Below, one piece after another: positions 37,517 through 46,822 of a stretch of DNA of 64,000 nucleotides. Position numbers and translations under genes: made by a program. The first letter of the stretch is position 1. Each line of letters begins with the position of its first letter. The notes under the pieces are model-generated. The model made no database searches. It worked only from the letters and a program-made list of their open reading frames with translations, and had not been told where the DNA came from. The stretch spans positions 558,001-622,000 of the forward strand of contig CP089456.1 in NCBI GenBank assembly GCA_026636295.1. The letters run 5' to 3'. The stretch comes from Medakamo hakoo (Eukaryota > Chlorophyta > Trebouxiophyceae > Coccomyxaceae).

Positions 37517-38599
37517 TCACGCCACCATGCCCGGCAGCAAGCCTTCCACGTCCTGGAAGTCGGCCGGCGCCATCTTGCCGGACAGCTTGTCCTGCTGCGT
37601 CCCCGTCTTCAGCAGGCGGACGGGCTGGGCCGGGTCGTCCAGGCGCAGGTCGTCCAGCGGGACGACGGTCGCGGCCAGCGCGCCCGCCGGCTCCAGGATG
37701 TATAAGTTGCGCTTCAGGTCCGTGGCCGTCGTCCACTGCGTGGGCGACGACTCCGGGTGTTCCTTGGTGGCGGCCACGCCCAGCGGCGTCGCGACGGACC
37801 GGATCAGGGTGCGGGCCACCGCCGTCGCGCCGGCCGGGTCGGCGGGCAGCGCCGTCCGGTTGAGCCAGTAGCTCGCGCGCTGGAAGCGGTCGGTCGAGTC
37901 GTCGGACGCGGCCGGCGTCCGCCCGTCCAGGGCCTCCTCCTTGGCCAGCTGGGCGTCGTACGTCGGGCCGTTGGTCATGATGACGATCGGGCCGCCGTCG
38001 GGGCCCTTCGTGAAGACGCGCGGGCGGCCGCCGTCGACGGGCTCGATGACGGCGGACGCGCCAGTCTTGTCCGTCACCATCAAGTGCCCGACGCCGGGCG
38101 TGCCGTCGGGCAGCTCAAAGGTCGCGATGACATACGGAGGCGGCGACGCGGACAGGGCGGCCACGACCTCGTCGACGGAGGCGTACGAGTCCAGGACTTC
38201 CTGGGCCCACACCGTCACGTTGACCGCGGGCATGGGCAGGGACGCCAGGTCGGACGTTTTGGCCATGGACGCTTCGGGCAGGAAGAGCAGGCCCGCGGAC
38301 AGGCCGGCGGAGTTGACGCCGTCCACGCATGCGGGCTGGATGCCCATGAAGCCCGTGCAGACGGACCCGTGCTTGGCCGTCCACTTTAGGGACGTCGGTC
38401 CGGCGTCGCCCTCGCGCTTGATGCCGGGCGGGGAGGCGATGATGTCCGGGCGGGTGGGCTGTTCTTCGGGCCAGTCCATGGAGCGCGACACGGACACAGC
38501 CGTACCATTGGCCGTGGCCGCGACAATGCGGGAACAGGCAGACGCGTACGACGGCAGCGTCGTGGCCAGGGCGGCCAGGGTCACGAAGAGGAGGCGCAT
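37517..38599 (-). CDS. Secreted choloylglycine hydrolase/penicillin V acylase-family amidase
   Basis: A single-exon, 360-aa protein. The signal peptide MRLLFVTLAALATTLPSYAS is followed directly by ACSRIVAATANGTAVSVSRS, in which the Cys is the N-terminal nucleophile of the Ntn-hydrolase fold and the R near it is a conserved catalytic residue. Further family elements are RSMDWPEE (the R.MDW.. motif), GVNSAGLSAGLLFL (GxNexGL), PVDGGRPRVF and MTNGPTYDAQLAKEE (the N.P.F..QL motif with the conserved Asn). Family enzymes cleave linear C-N amides such as conjugated bile salts, penicillin V, acyl-homoserine lactones or N-acyl amides. An algal target is not known; the mature protein would act in the secretory pathway, vacuole or outside the cell. 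Confidence 0.82.
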   Translation of the reverse strand: MRLLFVTLAALATTLPSYASACSRIVAATANGTAVSVSRSMDWPEEQPTRPDIIASPPGIKREGDAGPTSLKWTAKHGSVCTGFMGIQPACVDGVNSAGLSAGLLFLPEASMAKTSDLASLPMPAVNVTVWAQEVLDSYASVDEVVAALSASPPPYVIATFELPDGTPGVGHLMVTDKTGASAVIEPVDGGRPRVFTKGPDGGPIVIMTNGPTYDAQLAKEEALDGRTPAASDDSTDRFQRASYWLNRTALPADPAGATAVARTLIRSVATPLGVAATKEHPESSPTQWTTATDLKRNLYILEPAGALAATVVPLDDLRLDDPAQPVRLLKTGTQQDKLSGKMAPADFQDVEGLLPGMVA

Positions 38600-38994
38600 G
38601 GTGTTTCGGGAGTTTCGGATGTCCAAGCGATTCGTGTGGATATTCAAGAAGGTTTGTCCTTAAGAGCAAGATAAATAGCTCGTTTCGGCGTCAAAGGTGC
38701 GGCGGGGGCGGTGGGGATGATGGCGGAAACGGAAAACGGAGGTGTGAGGATGAGGCGAGGGGCATGCGGCCTTTTAATTCATATCGAGGGGGAGAGGAAA
38801 CTTCACGCGGCGCGACGGCCAGCAGCTGCCGCGCGCAGCTGCCCCACCCCCACACCCCCCTCCCCACACCCACCACCCCCCTCCTCCGGCTCCAAAAAAC
38901 AGAACACAACACGTCGGAATCACAAGACAGCCACGCACACGCACGCACACACACACTCACGCCCTAGAAACAAACACAGTCACCCCTCCCTCCC
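38600..38994. promoter_or_regulatory. Intergenic region upstream of the secreted amidase gene
   Basis: 395 bp between the amidase start and the alpha-amylase stop. The part next to the amidase start is AT-richer than its surroundings (about 38600-38700, with a GATAAATAG stretch) and is the likely core promoter. A CA-repeat lies at about 38932-38960. No gene seen. Confidence 0.45.
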
Positions 38995-41256
38995 TCAACG
39001 GAATTCCGCGCGCCACACCGCAAACTGTGGCCCGCTCGTCTCCAGGCGCCACTCCTTCTGCCCCACATCCACGCCCGCCGCGCCCGGCGACCAGTCGCTC
39101 GGCCCGACCTTCACCGCAATGCGGTCGTCCACCGTCGCCGCGTACACGCCCGCGGCCGCGCGCTGAATCTTGACGGCCGACCGGGCGTGCAAGCCCGCCG
39201 CCCGCCGGGCCTTGAGCAGCGACCGGACGTGGTCGCCCAACCCGGGCGCCGTGAAGTGGTCCCAAAACACGCACGGCGTGCCCGGGTGGGTCAGCAGGTA
39301 CGCGTGCCCGGCCGGCAGGTGGTTGTGCGGGAACGGCCAGTGGTTGAGCGTCGACCCGGTGTCGTGGTTTTCCAGCATGGTCACCGCGCGCGAGGGCCAC
39401 AGCCCCATGACGCCCGGCGGCCGGCCCGCCGCGTCGGACAGGCGCCACAGCTCGCCCCGGGCCATGGCTTCCTGCAAGATGCCCTTAGTCGTGAAGTCAA
39501 AGGCGGCCGCCGTCCCGCCCGTCGCGTCGCACCAGTTGACGGTGCGCTGGCGGTGCGCGTCCTGGTTGTAGTCCAGGACGCCGTCGGTGTAGCCGCACGT
39601 GTCCCAGTACTCGCCAAAGGCCAGGGCGGGGACGGTCGCGTCGATGTACTCGCGCGCGTAGTGGCCGGCGTAACCCTTGACAAAGTCAAAGCGCCAGCCG
39701 TCAAAGCCGATGGAGGTGCGCAGGTAGGCCAGCCAGCGCGCGAGGTCGGCGCGCACGCGCTCGTTCGTGTGGTCGATGTTGGGCGCGGCCGTGTAGTCCT
39801 CGCCCGTCTTGTGCCCGCCCCGCCCGCCAAAGGCCGGGTTGTTGCAGCAGATGGCGGACTCGTCCCAGGGCAGGCGCCCGCCAAACCGGTTCCACCGCCC
39901 GGCCTCGTCCTGGGCGTGCGCGCACCGGTGGTTGATGACGATGTCGGCGACGGCTTTGATGCCGCGGTCGCGCAGGGAGGAGACGAGGGCGCGCAGCTCG
40001 GCTTCGGTGCCGTACGCGGAGTCCAGCTTGTACAGGTCGCGGGGCAGGTAGCCCTGCGGCGACACCGAGTCGGACGGCGGCGGCAGCCAGACGGAGGTGA
40101 ACCCCGCCTCTGCGATAGCGTCGAGGTGGCCGCCCAGGTGCGCGTACCAGGACACGCGCTGCCCGCCGGGGCCGGGGCCGCCGCGGTGGGACTCCCAGTT
40201 GAAGGCCTGCAGGATGAGCTCGTACCCGTTGCCCGCGGCCGGGCCGGACGAGGTGGTCGGCGCCGCGACGGCGGGCGGGCGGAAGGCGGCAAACGGGTCG
40301 GCGGCCGTGTCGGGCGGGGCCTCCCGCTCCGGCGCGAGCGTCGCGGCCGCGACGGCGCCGCCGCCGACTGTCCCGCCCACGGCCAGCGTGCGCCGGGCGG
40401 CGAGCGCGGCTTCCATGGCGGCCATGCGCCGTTCCAGGATGGCGGCCGCTTCCGTGCGCCGGGATTCGGCGGCGGCGGCGGCGGCCGCGTCGCGCGACGC
40501 GGCCGCCGCCGCGACCTCGCGCTCCACCGACACAAGCTCGGCGGCCGCCGCGGCCATTTCCGCGGCGGCGAGTTCCAGGGCGGCCGCCTCACCCACGTCC
40601 ACGCCCGAACTGAGCGGGCGCAAGCGTTTGACTTCGGCTTCCGCGACCACGCCGTAAATGGCGGGCGGGGCGGAGAGCGCGCCCGCCCCGCCGCCCCACA
40701 GGGCCGCGAGCGCGGCGCGCACGCCGTCCCGGCGCACGGCCGGCAGGGGTCCACCACCCGCGCCCGGGTCGGCCAGGCGGAAGGACAGGAGGGAGTTGCC
40801 GCCGTCGCGGTGGATGGCGGCGGACTGGACGGCGAGGTCGAGGGCGTCCAAGACGCCGGTCGCCTAGGGTTGTGCACGGGGGGGAGGGGGGGAGTGTAAG
40901 GGTTGGGAGAGAGGGTGTCTGGCGCGCATCGACGCCCTCGCCGCGCGGCCAAAGAAACGGCCGCCGCCCGGCAGACCGTGCGCCCTCTCCAGCAGTCCCT
41001 CTCCCAATCTCCTGACGTCACGCACCTCAGCCAGCATGCCGTCAGCGCCCGGCGCGGCGAGCGTCAGCAGCGTGCAGCCGTCGGCGTCCTCAAACTCGAC
41101 CGCGACCGGGCCGGCAGTCGCAGCCGACGGCGAGGACGGCGCTGGCGGGGCGTCGGTCGCGGCCCGGGGTGGGCGCGGCGCCCGGCGGGCGAGCGGCTGT
41201 GGCCGGGGAGCCGCCGGCCGGGGCCGGAGCGCGGCCAGGCGGGGTACGGCCCGCAT
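38995..41256 (-). CDS. Alpha-amylase (GH13) with N-terminal ACT-like domain, probably plastid
   Basis: Exon 1 41256-41026 (77 codons) and exon 2 40863-38995 give 699 aa. Residues 1-45 resemble a transit peptide (MRAVPRLAALRPRPAAPRPQ). Residues about 50-130 have an ACT-like pattern: VEFEDADGCTLLTLAAPGAD, GMLAE joined by splicing to ATGVLDALDLAVQSAAI, then LLSFRLAD. An Ala/Glu-rich coil follows. The catalytic barrel (about 290-699) matches plant amylases: GYELILQAFNWES, ADIVINHRCA (region I), FDGWRFDFVKGYAGHY with the nucleophile Asp, LAFGEYWDTC with the acid/base Glu, and ENHDTGSTLNHWPF with the transition-state Asp. It hydrolyses internal alpha-1,4 bonds of starch. No CBM45 as in land-plant AMY3 is seen. 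Confidence 0.88.
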
Positions 41257-41402
41257 GGTCGGGCCGCGTGTGTGCGCGCGCGCGAGGGCTGCCCCGCCGG
41301 ACGCGAGAGGGTGTGAGCGGGCAGCGCGGGGCACGCTCTCCAGCGGCTGCCATTGCTTTTTATTTTTTTTTTCGCCCCACACGCGGCTGGAGGGAGTCCC
41401 CA

Positions 41403-43394
41403 ATGTCCGGCCGGGGAGCCTTCTATCGCGCCAAGTACGGCGGTCGCGGCCGCGGCGGTGGCGGCGGTGGCGACGGCGGCGATGGTGGAGGAGGTCGGCC
41501 GCCGCCCGGCGCACCGCCTTATGCCGCGTCGGCCTCGGCCAACCTGGCCGCGGCGCGCCCAGGCGCCTTGGACGGCCGGGCGTCGTCCTCGGCCGACCTG
41601 GCGGCGCTCCTGGCAGCCTTGGACGGCCGACCCTACCCGGCCTACCGCGACCTGGAACGCACAGCCTTTCACTTCCCGTCCGGCTGGTCGGTGGCCCTGG
41701 ACAGAGCGCAGGCCGACCCCTACGCTCCGCCCTCCCGCCTTGTCGTGTCCGTGCCGGCCGGCCTGGCGGCCCTACCGCACCACCTCCTGTCCTCCCCCGC
41801 CCGGGCGACCGCCACGGCCGACTTCTTGGCCCGCCGCCTGGGCGAGGCCGTCGACCGCGCCAATGCGCGCAGGCCATCCACCGCCGGTGGCGGCGGGTGG
41901 GCGGGCGAAAAGGGCGGCGACCTGGGCGTGTGCGCGCCCGGCGCGGCCGTCCTGCCCCAGACGGCCGTCGTGCTGCGACCCGACGGGTCGGTGGAAGCCC
42001 GCCTGACGGTTGCCCTGCCCGCCCGGGGGCGGTCCATTTCGGGCCGGACGGCGGCGGCGGCCCTGACGGTCGCGCTGCCGTCCGCCGTCGAAGCCGCGCT
42101 CGCCGGGGCGGGCGAGGCGCACGGGCCGGCGCTGGCCGCGCACGCCGACACGGTCGAGCGGTCGGCCGCGCTCCGCGCCCGCCTCCCGTCCCTGGGCTTG
42201 GTCGCCTTCATCGCGGACGGGTCCATCCTGCCACGCGCCACGGGCGCGCACGACGCGCCGCTGCCCTCTCCGCCCGCCGTGCCATTCCGCGCGCCGGACG
42301 GCAGCCCGCACGCCGTCACGCTCGCCCTGCCGCCCGCCGACGCGCCCGCCCGCGGCCTCGGCATCCCGCGCGGCGTGACCGCCATCGTCGGCGGCGGCTT
42401 CCACGGAAAGAGCACGCTGCTGTCCGCCATCGCCGCGGGCGTGTACGACCACCCGCCGGGCGACGGGCGGGCCCTGTGCGTGACGGACGGCGGGGCCGTG
42501 TGCGTGCGCGCGGAGGACGGGCGGCGCGTGGAGCGCGTCGACGTCTCGGGCCTCATCACCCCCGGCCGCCTGCCTGGCGGGGGTGGGACCACCCCCTTCT
42601 CGACGGACGACGCGTCCGGGTCCACGTCCCAGGCCGCGGCGGTGTGCGAGGCCCTGGAACTGGGCGCGACCGCCCTCCTGGTGGACGAGGACGCGTCCGC
42701 GTCCAACCTGTTGGCCCGGGACGCGCTCATGGAGGCGCTGGTCCCGCCGGGCGACGAGCCCATCACGAGCCTGGTCGCCCGGGCCCCCGAACTCAGGGCG
42801 GGTGGCGTCTCCGTCGTCATCGCCCTGGGCGCCAGTGGCGCGTGGTTGGGCGTCGCGGACGCGGTGTTCCGGATGAGGGGATACGACGCGTGGGACGTGA
42901 CGGCCGAGGCCAGGGCGCTGGCGTCGGGCGGGGAGAAGGTGGGCGGGGCCGGCCCCGCGCTGCCGCCCCTGCCCCTGCCGCTGGCCCCCCGCGTCCCGGT
43001 GTCCATACACCCCGACGCGCGGAGCGGCCGGCTGCGGTGGGGCGCGGCCGTCGGCCGCGCTGGCGGTGGGCCCGCCGTTGCCCAGTCCCTTAGGCTCGGC
43101 GACGAGACCATTCCGCTTGGCGGCCTGCCCCAGGTCGTGTGTCCGGGCCAGGCGCGCGGCGTGGCGGCGGCGCTGGCTGTGCTGGCGGAGGGCGTCGCGG
43201 CCGGGCGCGGCGGCGGGCGGGTCGCGCTGGCCGCGCTTCTCGACCAGCTGGAAAGGGACATGGACGCCGACCTGTCGTCCGCCCTGTGCCCGCACTGGCG
43301 GGCGGGTGACCTGGCCCGCCCGCGGCGCTTTGAGGTCGGCGCAGCCTTGAACCGGTTGCGCACGCTGGAGGTGGCGGGTGGCAGCAGCGCGTAG
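41403..43394 (+). CDS. Predicted ATPase of the ABC class (COG3044-type)
   Basis: A single-exon, 663-aa protein. After a Gly/Arg-rich N-terminus (MSGRGAFYRAKYGGRGRGGG) comes DLAALLAALDGRPYPAYRDL and FPSGWSVALDRAQADPYAPP, then the Walker A GGGFHGKSTLLSAI, FSTDDASGSTSQAAAVCEAL (a signature-like Ser-rich segment) and a Walker B-like ATALLVDEDASASNLLARDA. These landmarks match a family otherwise known as bacterial and fungal/plant ABC-class ATPases of unknown function; it lacks membrane domains. The catalytic Lys and the DED acidic pair are present. The RGG-like N-terminus suggests RNA binding (inference). Head-to-head with the alpha-amylase (146 bp). Its 3' end is partly duplicated just downstream. 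Confidence 0.75.
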   Translation: MSGRGAFYRAKYGGRGRGGGGGGDGGDGGGGRPPPGAPPYAASASANLAAARPGALDGRASSSADLAALLAALDGRPYPAYRDLERTAFHFPSGWSVALDRAQADPYAPPSRLVVSVPAGLAALPHHLLSSPARATATADFLARRLGEAVDRANARRPSTAGGGGWAGEKGGDLGVCAPGAAVLPQTAVVLRPDGSVEARLTVALPARGRSISGRTAAAALTVALPSAVEAALAGAGEAHGPALAAHADTVERSAALRARLPSLGLVAFIADGSILPRATGAHDAPLPSPPAVPFRAPDGSPHAVTLALPPADAPARGLGIPRGVTAIVGGGFHGKSTLLSAIAAGVYDHPPGDGRALCVTDGGAVCVRAEDGRRVERVDVSGLITPGRLPGGGGTTPFSTDDASGSTSQAAAVCEALELGATALLVDEDASASNLLARDALMEALVPPGDEPITSLVARAPELRAGGVSVVIALGASGAWLGVADAVFRMRGYDAWDVTAEARALASGGEKVGGAGPALPPLPLPLAPRVPVSIHPDARSGRLRWGAAVGRAGGGPAVAQSLRLGDETIPLGGLPQVVCPGQARGVAAALAVLAEGVAAGRGGGRVALAALLDQLERDMDADLSSALCPHWRAGDLARPRRFEVGAALNRLRTLEVAGGSSA

Positions 43395-43440
43395 ATTTTT
43401 TTTTTTCATTTTTCGACCGGTTGCGCACGCTGGAGGTGGC
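43351..43440. repeat. 25-bp perfect direct repeat: duplicated 3' end of the ATPase gene
   Basis: Copies at 43351-43375 (inside the last codons) and 43416-43440 (after the stop), 65 bp apart. Both are followed by a similar AGCG/GTAGA stretch and a T-run, so the duplicated unit is about 45-65 bp including the stop and T tract. Confidence 0.9.
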
Positions 43441-43464
43441 AGCGTGTAGAAAGTTTTTTTTTGT

Positions 43465-44135
43465 TCACAGTTTCTCCAGGCGGGACCCCACTCGCACCCA
43501 CACGGCCGGGCCGGACCTTTTACCCCAGGCAGCAAGCCGCCACGTCACTGCTGCGCCCAGGCACGCGCCGAGGGCGGCTGCGAGGGCTGGGACAGCGTCC
43601 TGTCCGCGCCACGGCCAGGCGGTGAGGTCGAGCCGGACGAGGGACGGGCCGCCATCGTGCGCGCCACCCTCCACCACCACCGCGGCGACCGGCAGCCAGG
43701 GCGAGGAGTCAGACGGGCGGGCGGACAGGAGCACAGAGGAGGCGTTGGGTGGCAAGGGCAGGGCGAGAGCGTAGGCCGTGGCGGACGGGCGTGGGCGGGC
43801 CTGCTTTGGGGTGGAGGCGCCGGCGGCGTGAAGAGACCCCAACCCTGCGCGCGGCGCGGCGCGTGTTTTTTCTTTCGCTCCCCGCCCCCAAAAACACGCA
43901 CTCCCACGCCCTCGGCTCCACAGCTCAGGCGCAATTCTGGCTGGTCGCCCGCAAAGAGCCGGGCCCAACTCGCGACCGGCGGTGGCAGGGCGCCGTGGAC
44001 GATGATGGTGGAGGACGGCAGGAACTCAGCGGTGGCACTGAGAGGTGGTGGAGGCGGAGGCGTGAGCCCGCACTGCGCAGCAGAGGCGGCCAGGGCCAGC
44101 ACAGCCGCGGCGGCCAGGGGGGCGGCGCGCGCCAT
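43465..44135 (-). CDS. Small type I membrane protein of unknown function
   Basis: Exon 1 44135-43902 and exon 2 43800-43465 (phase 0) give 189 aa. The signal peptide MARAAPLAAAAVLALAASAA is followed by a short lumenal/extracellular domain: EFLPSSTIIVHGALPPPVAS, ELRLSCG, then YALALPLPPNASSVLLSARP with one N-glycosylation sequon (NASS). A C-terminal helix (VPALAAALGACLGAAVTWRL) comes before a basic tail (AAWGKR). Orientation and size resemble small ER-resident subunits, but no family is recognised. The splice donor (GTGCGTG) lies right after LSCGAEGVG. Confidence 0.5.
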
Positions 44136-44226
44136 GGCAGCGTGCGTGCGCCCTGTCCGAGGGTGCTTTGGGCGTCCCGCAGATACAAAAAACAGGACAG
44201 TGAACGACGGGCGTGTTTTCCTCCTC

Positions 44227-45549
44227 TCAACACCCCACCACGCGAAAAATCCCAACCCGCCGCCCCATGTCTCCCACCGCCACCACGCCGCCCGCCCCGG
44301 CCGCCACCGCCTGAATTTTACGCCCGTTGTCGACTGACGCCAGGACAGGATCCCTGACCGTCAAATCTCCGACCTCGGCCTCCCACAGCGCGTGACGCGC
44401 ACCATGCCCAACTCCCAACCCGACGCACCCGCACCCGGCCCGCCAGTCGGAAATCACCAGCCGCCCGTCATCCCCGCCCGACGCCAGCCAGGGCACGGTT
44501 GGGGAATGGGCAGCAAATGCGACGGCGGTACACGCCCGTGCATGCGCCTTCAGCGCGCCCAGGACGCCGGGCGGCAGGCGTGGGTCCGGCGCTCGCCGGC
44601 CGCCAGCGTGCGGCTTTCGCACGGCGCGTGCGCCGGGCCGCCCGGGCGCCGGGCCCACGGCCGCGGGCTTGGTGGCTGGGGACGCCGCATCTGCATCTAA
44701 CAAAAGCACGGAGCCATCTCCCAAGGCGGCGGCGGTCAGGCCGGACAAGGGGGCGGCGGCGGCGCCGGCGGGCGCCGCGAGCGCGTGCACAAACGGCGGG
44801 TTGAGTGTGGGCGTGGGCGTGCTGACGCCCCCGCCCTCTGCGCCGCCCGCCGCATCCGCCAGCGCCACGCACGCGCCCACATCCCACTTGGCTATCAGCC
44901 GCCTTGCGGTCGCGTCCCACCGCGCGATGGCGCAGTCGAAGCCGCCGGACAGGACTTCGCTCCTGGCGCCCGGGCGGCCGAGGACGGCCGACGCCAGGTT
45001 GATGTGGGCGCGCGGGAGGCAGGGGTGGGTCGTGGGCGCGTCCCCACCCGGACTGCGGACGATGGCGACAGTGCCGGAGTCGTCGGCGACAGCCAGGGCG
45101 GACGCGCCGCCGCCCGCCGTCGTCAGCGCCAGGCCGCCGACGTCATCGTCCGCGGTGTACAGCACGGCTTCCGCCTCCAGCGAGGCGCGCGCGTCCAGGC
45201 GCAGGACTCGCCGGCGGACGGACGCGTAGAGCGCGTCTCCGCGCTCGCTCCAGGCCAGGGCCGCGACGCCGCCGCCGCCGTCGTCGTCGTCGTCGCCTCC
45301 ATCTGCCGGGTCGCCCAAGCCGGGCGAGCGCGCGGCCGGCGGCCCGGCGGCCGGGCACCGCAGGTCGTGCAGGCAGACGGCGCCGTCCTCACCGCCTGAG
45401 GCTAAGACAGGCCCTCGATCCGTGGGCGCAAAGGCCAGGCACAGGACGGAGGCGCCGGCCCCGTGGCCGCGCCGGCGTTCGGGCGGGGTGGAGAGGAGGC
45501 CGGGTTTGCTGCCAGGCGGTGGCGGCGCGTCGTCCGGCGGCATGTCCAT
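44227..45549 (-). CDS. WD40-repeat protein, WDR53-like
   Basis: A single-exon, 440-aa ORF from MDMPPDDAPPPPGSKP. WD-type blades are visible: SVLCLAFAPTDRGPVLASGG then EDGAVCLHDLRC, GVAALAWSERGDALYASVRR, LALTTAGGGASALAVADDSG, VLSGGFDCAIARWDATARRL, ACTAVAFAAHSPTVPWLASG then DDGRLVISDWR, and the last AGGVVAVGDMGRRVGIFRV. Order and the short first blade resemble WDR53, a possible DDB1-cullin4 substrate receptor. Inter-blade loops are enlarged by Ala/Gly/Asp-rich inserts. An upstream CAG acceptor at about 45613 leaves open a short 5' exon. Head-to-head with the double methyltransferase (133 bp). Confidence 0.65.
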   Translation of the reverse strand: MDMPPDDAPPPPGSKPGLLSTPPERRRGHGAGASVLCLAFAPTDRGPVLASGGEDGAVCLHDLRCPAAGPPAARSPGLGDPADGGDDDDDGGGGVAALAWSERGDALYASVRRRVLRLDARASLEAEAVLYTADDDVGGLALTTAGGGASALAVADDSGTVAIVRSPGGDAPTTHPCLPRAHINLASAVLGRPGARSEVLSGGFDCAIARWDATARRLIAKWDVGACVALADAAGGAEGGGVSTPTPTLNPPFVHALAAPAGAAAAPLSGLTAAALGDGSVLLLDADAASPATKPAAVGPAPGRPGARAVRKPHAGGRRAPDPRLPPGVLGALKAHARACTAVAFAAHSPTVPWLASGGDDGRLVISDWRAGCGCVGLGVGHGARHALWEAEVGDLTVRDPVLASVDNGRKIQAVAAGAGGVVAVGDMGRRVGIFRVVGC

Positions 45550-45682
45550 CGCCCCGGTCCGCGTGTCGGAGGGACCGTCGGCGCCACTGTTGGCGGCCGC
45601 GCCCGCTCCCTGGAATAGTAAAAAGTGAGGCCGAGCGAATTTGCAGCCGTGCTTCTCTCCACTAGCACACAACGAAAAAAAA

Positions 45683-46790
45683 ATGCACGGGCCCGGCGGG
45701 GGGCCCTGCGCGTCACCCCTGATGACGCGGCCCTTACTAACCGAGGGCCCGCCAGACCCACGCTCAGCGAGCCGTACCCCGCCCCTGTGGGCTTTCAACC
45801 CGGCGGCGGGCTCAACCCACGCACCAAATGCGGTCGACGCCGCGACGGCCGCTCGCGTCACCGACCCAGCGCGCCGCGCGTCGTTCTGGGATGCCTTCTA
45901 CACCCGCCACGGCGGCCGCTTTTTCAAGGACCGGCACTGGCTGGATAAAGAGTTTGGTGGCGCGTTGGCTGGCGCCCAAACGGTCCTGGAAGTCGGGTGC
46001 GGCGTCGGCAACGCGGCGCTCATGCTGGCCGGTGGTGGTGGAGGTGGGGGCGGAGGCTGCTGCGAGCGCCCAACCGTCTACGCCTGCGATTTTGCGCCCA
46101 CGGCCGTCGACCTCATGGTGAAGCGGGCGCGCGAAGAAGGCCTGGGCGACCGGCTGGTCGGCTTCGTGGCGGACGCGACGGTGCCCGGGTCGCTCACGTC
46201 GACGACGGGCGGGGGCGGGGGCGGCGGCGCGCTGGGCCCGGGGTCGGTCGACGCGGCCACGCTCCTCTTCGCCCTGTCCGCCATGCCGCCGGGCGAGGCC
46301 ATGCGGGCGGCTGTCGCCAATGTGGCGGCGGCCTTGCGCCCGGGCGGAGTGGCGGTGGTGAGGGATTACTGCGGCGGCGACCTGGCCCAGGCACGGCTGG
46401 CGGGAAAGAGGGGCGGGCGGCGCGTCGAGGTCGGCAGGGGCGGGGCCACGACCACCACCCCCACCTCCACCCCCACCTCCACCGGCGGCCTGTTCATGCG
46501 TGGAGACGGCACGCTGGCCTACTACTTTGACGGCGTGGCTGAACTGCAAGACCTGTTCTGCTCCGCCGGCTTTGTGTGCGAGGCGTCGGGCGTGGTGGAA
46601 GCGACGAAAGTCAACAGGGCGACGGGCGCGGAGATGCCCCGCCGCTGGGTGCAGGCGGTCTTTCGGTGGCCTGGAGGCGGCGGCGCGGCGCCCGCGCCTG
46701 CGAGCCGCCGCCCCCGCCGCACCGGCCACCGGGCGTACCGGGCCGAGTGGGAGGGATCCAGTGACGGTGAACCGGCGTCTCCGTCCGATT

Positions 46791-46822
<32 letters not shown>

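Noticed and set aside
44227-45861. Extended start of the WDR53-like gene at 45861
   Set aside because: It would overlap the opposing methyltransferase coding region and is low complexity; MDMPPDD at 45549 is the simplest start.
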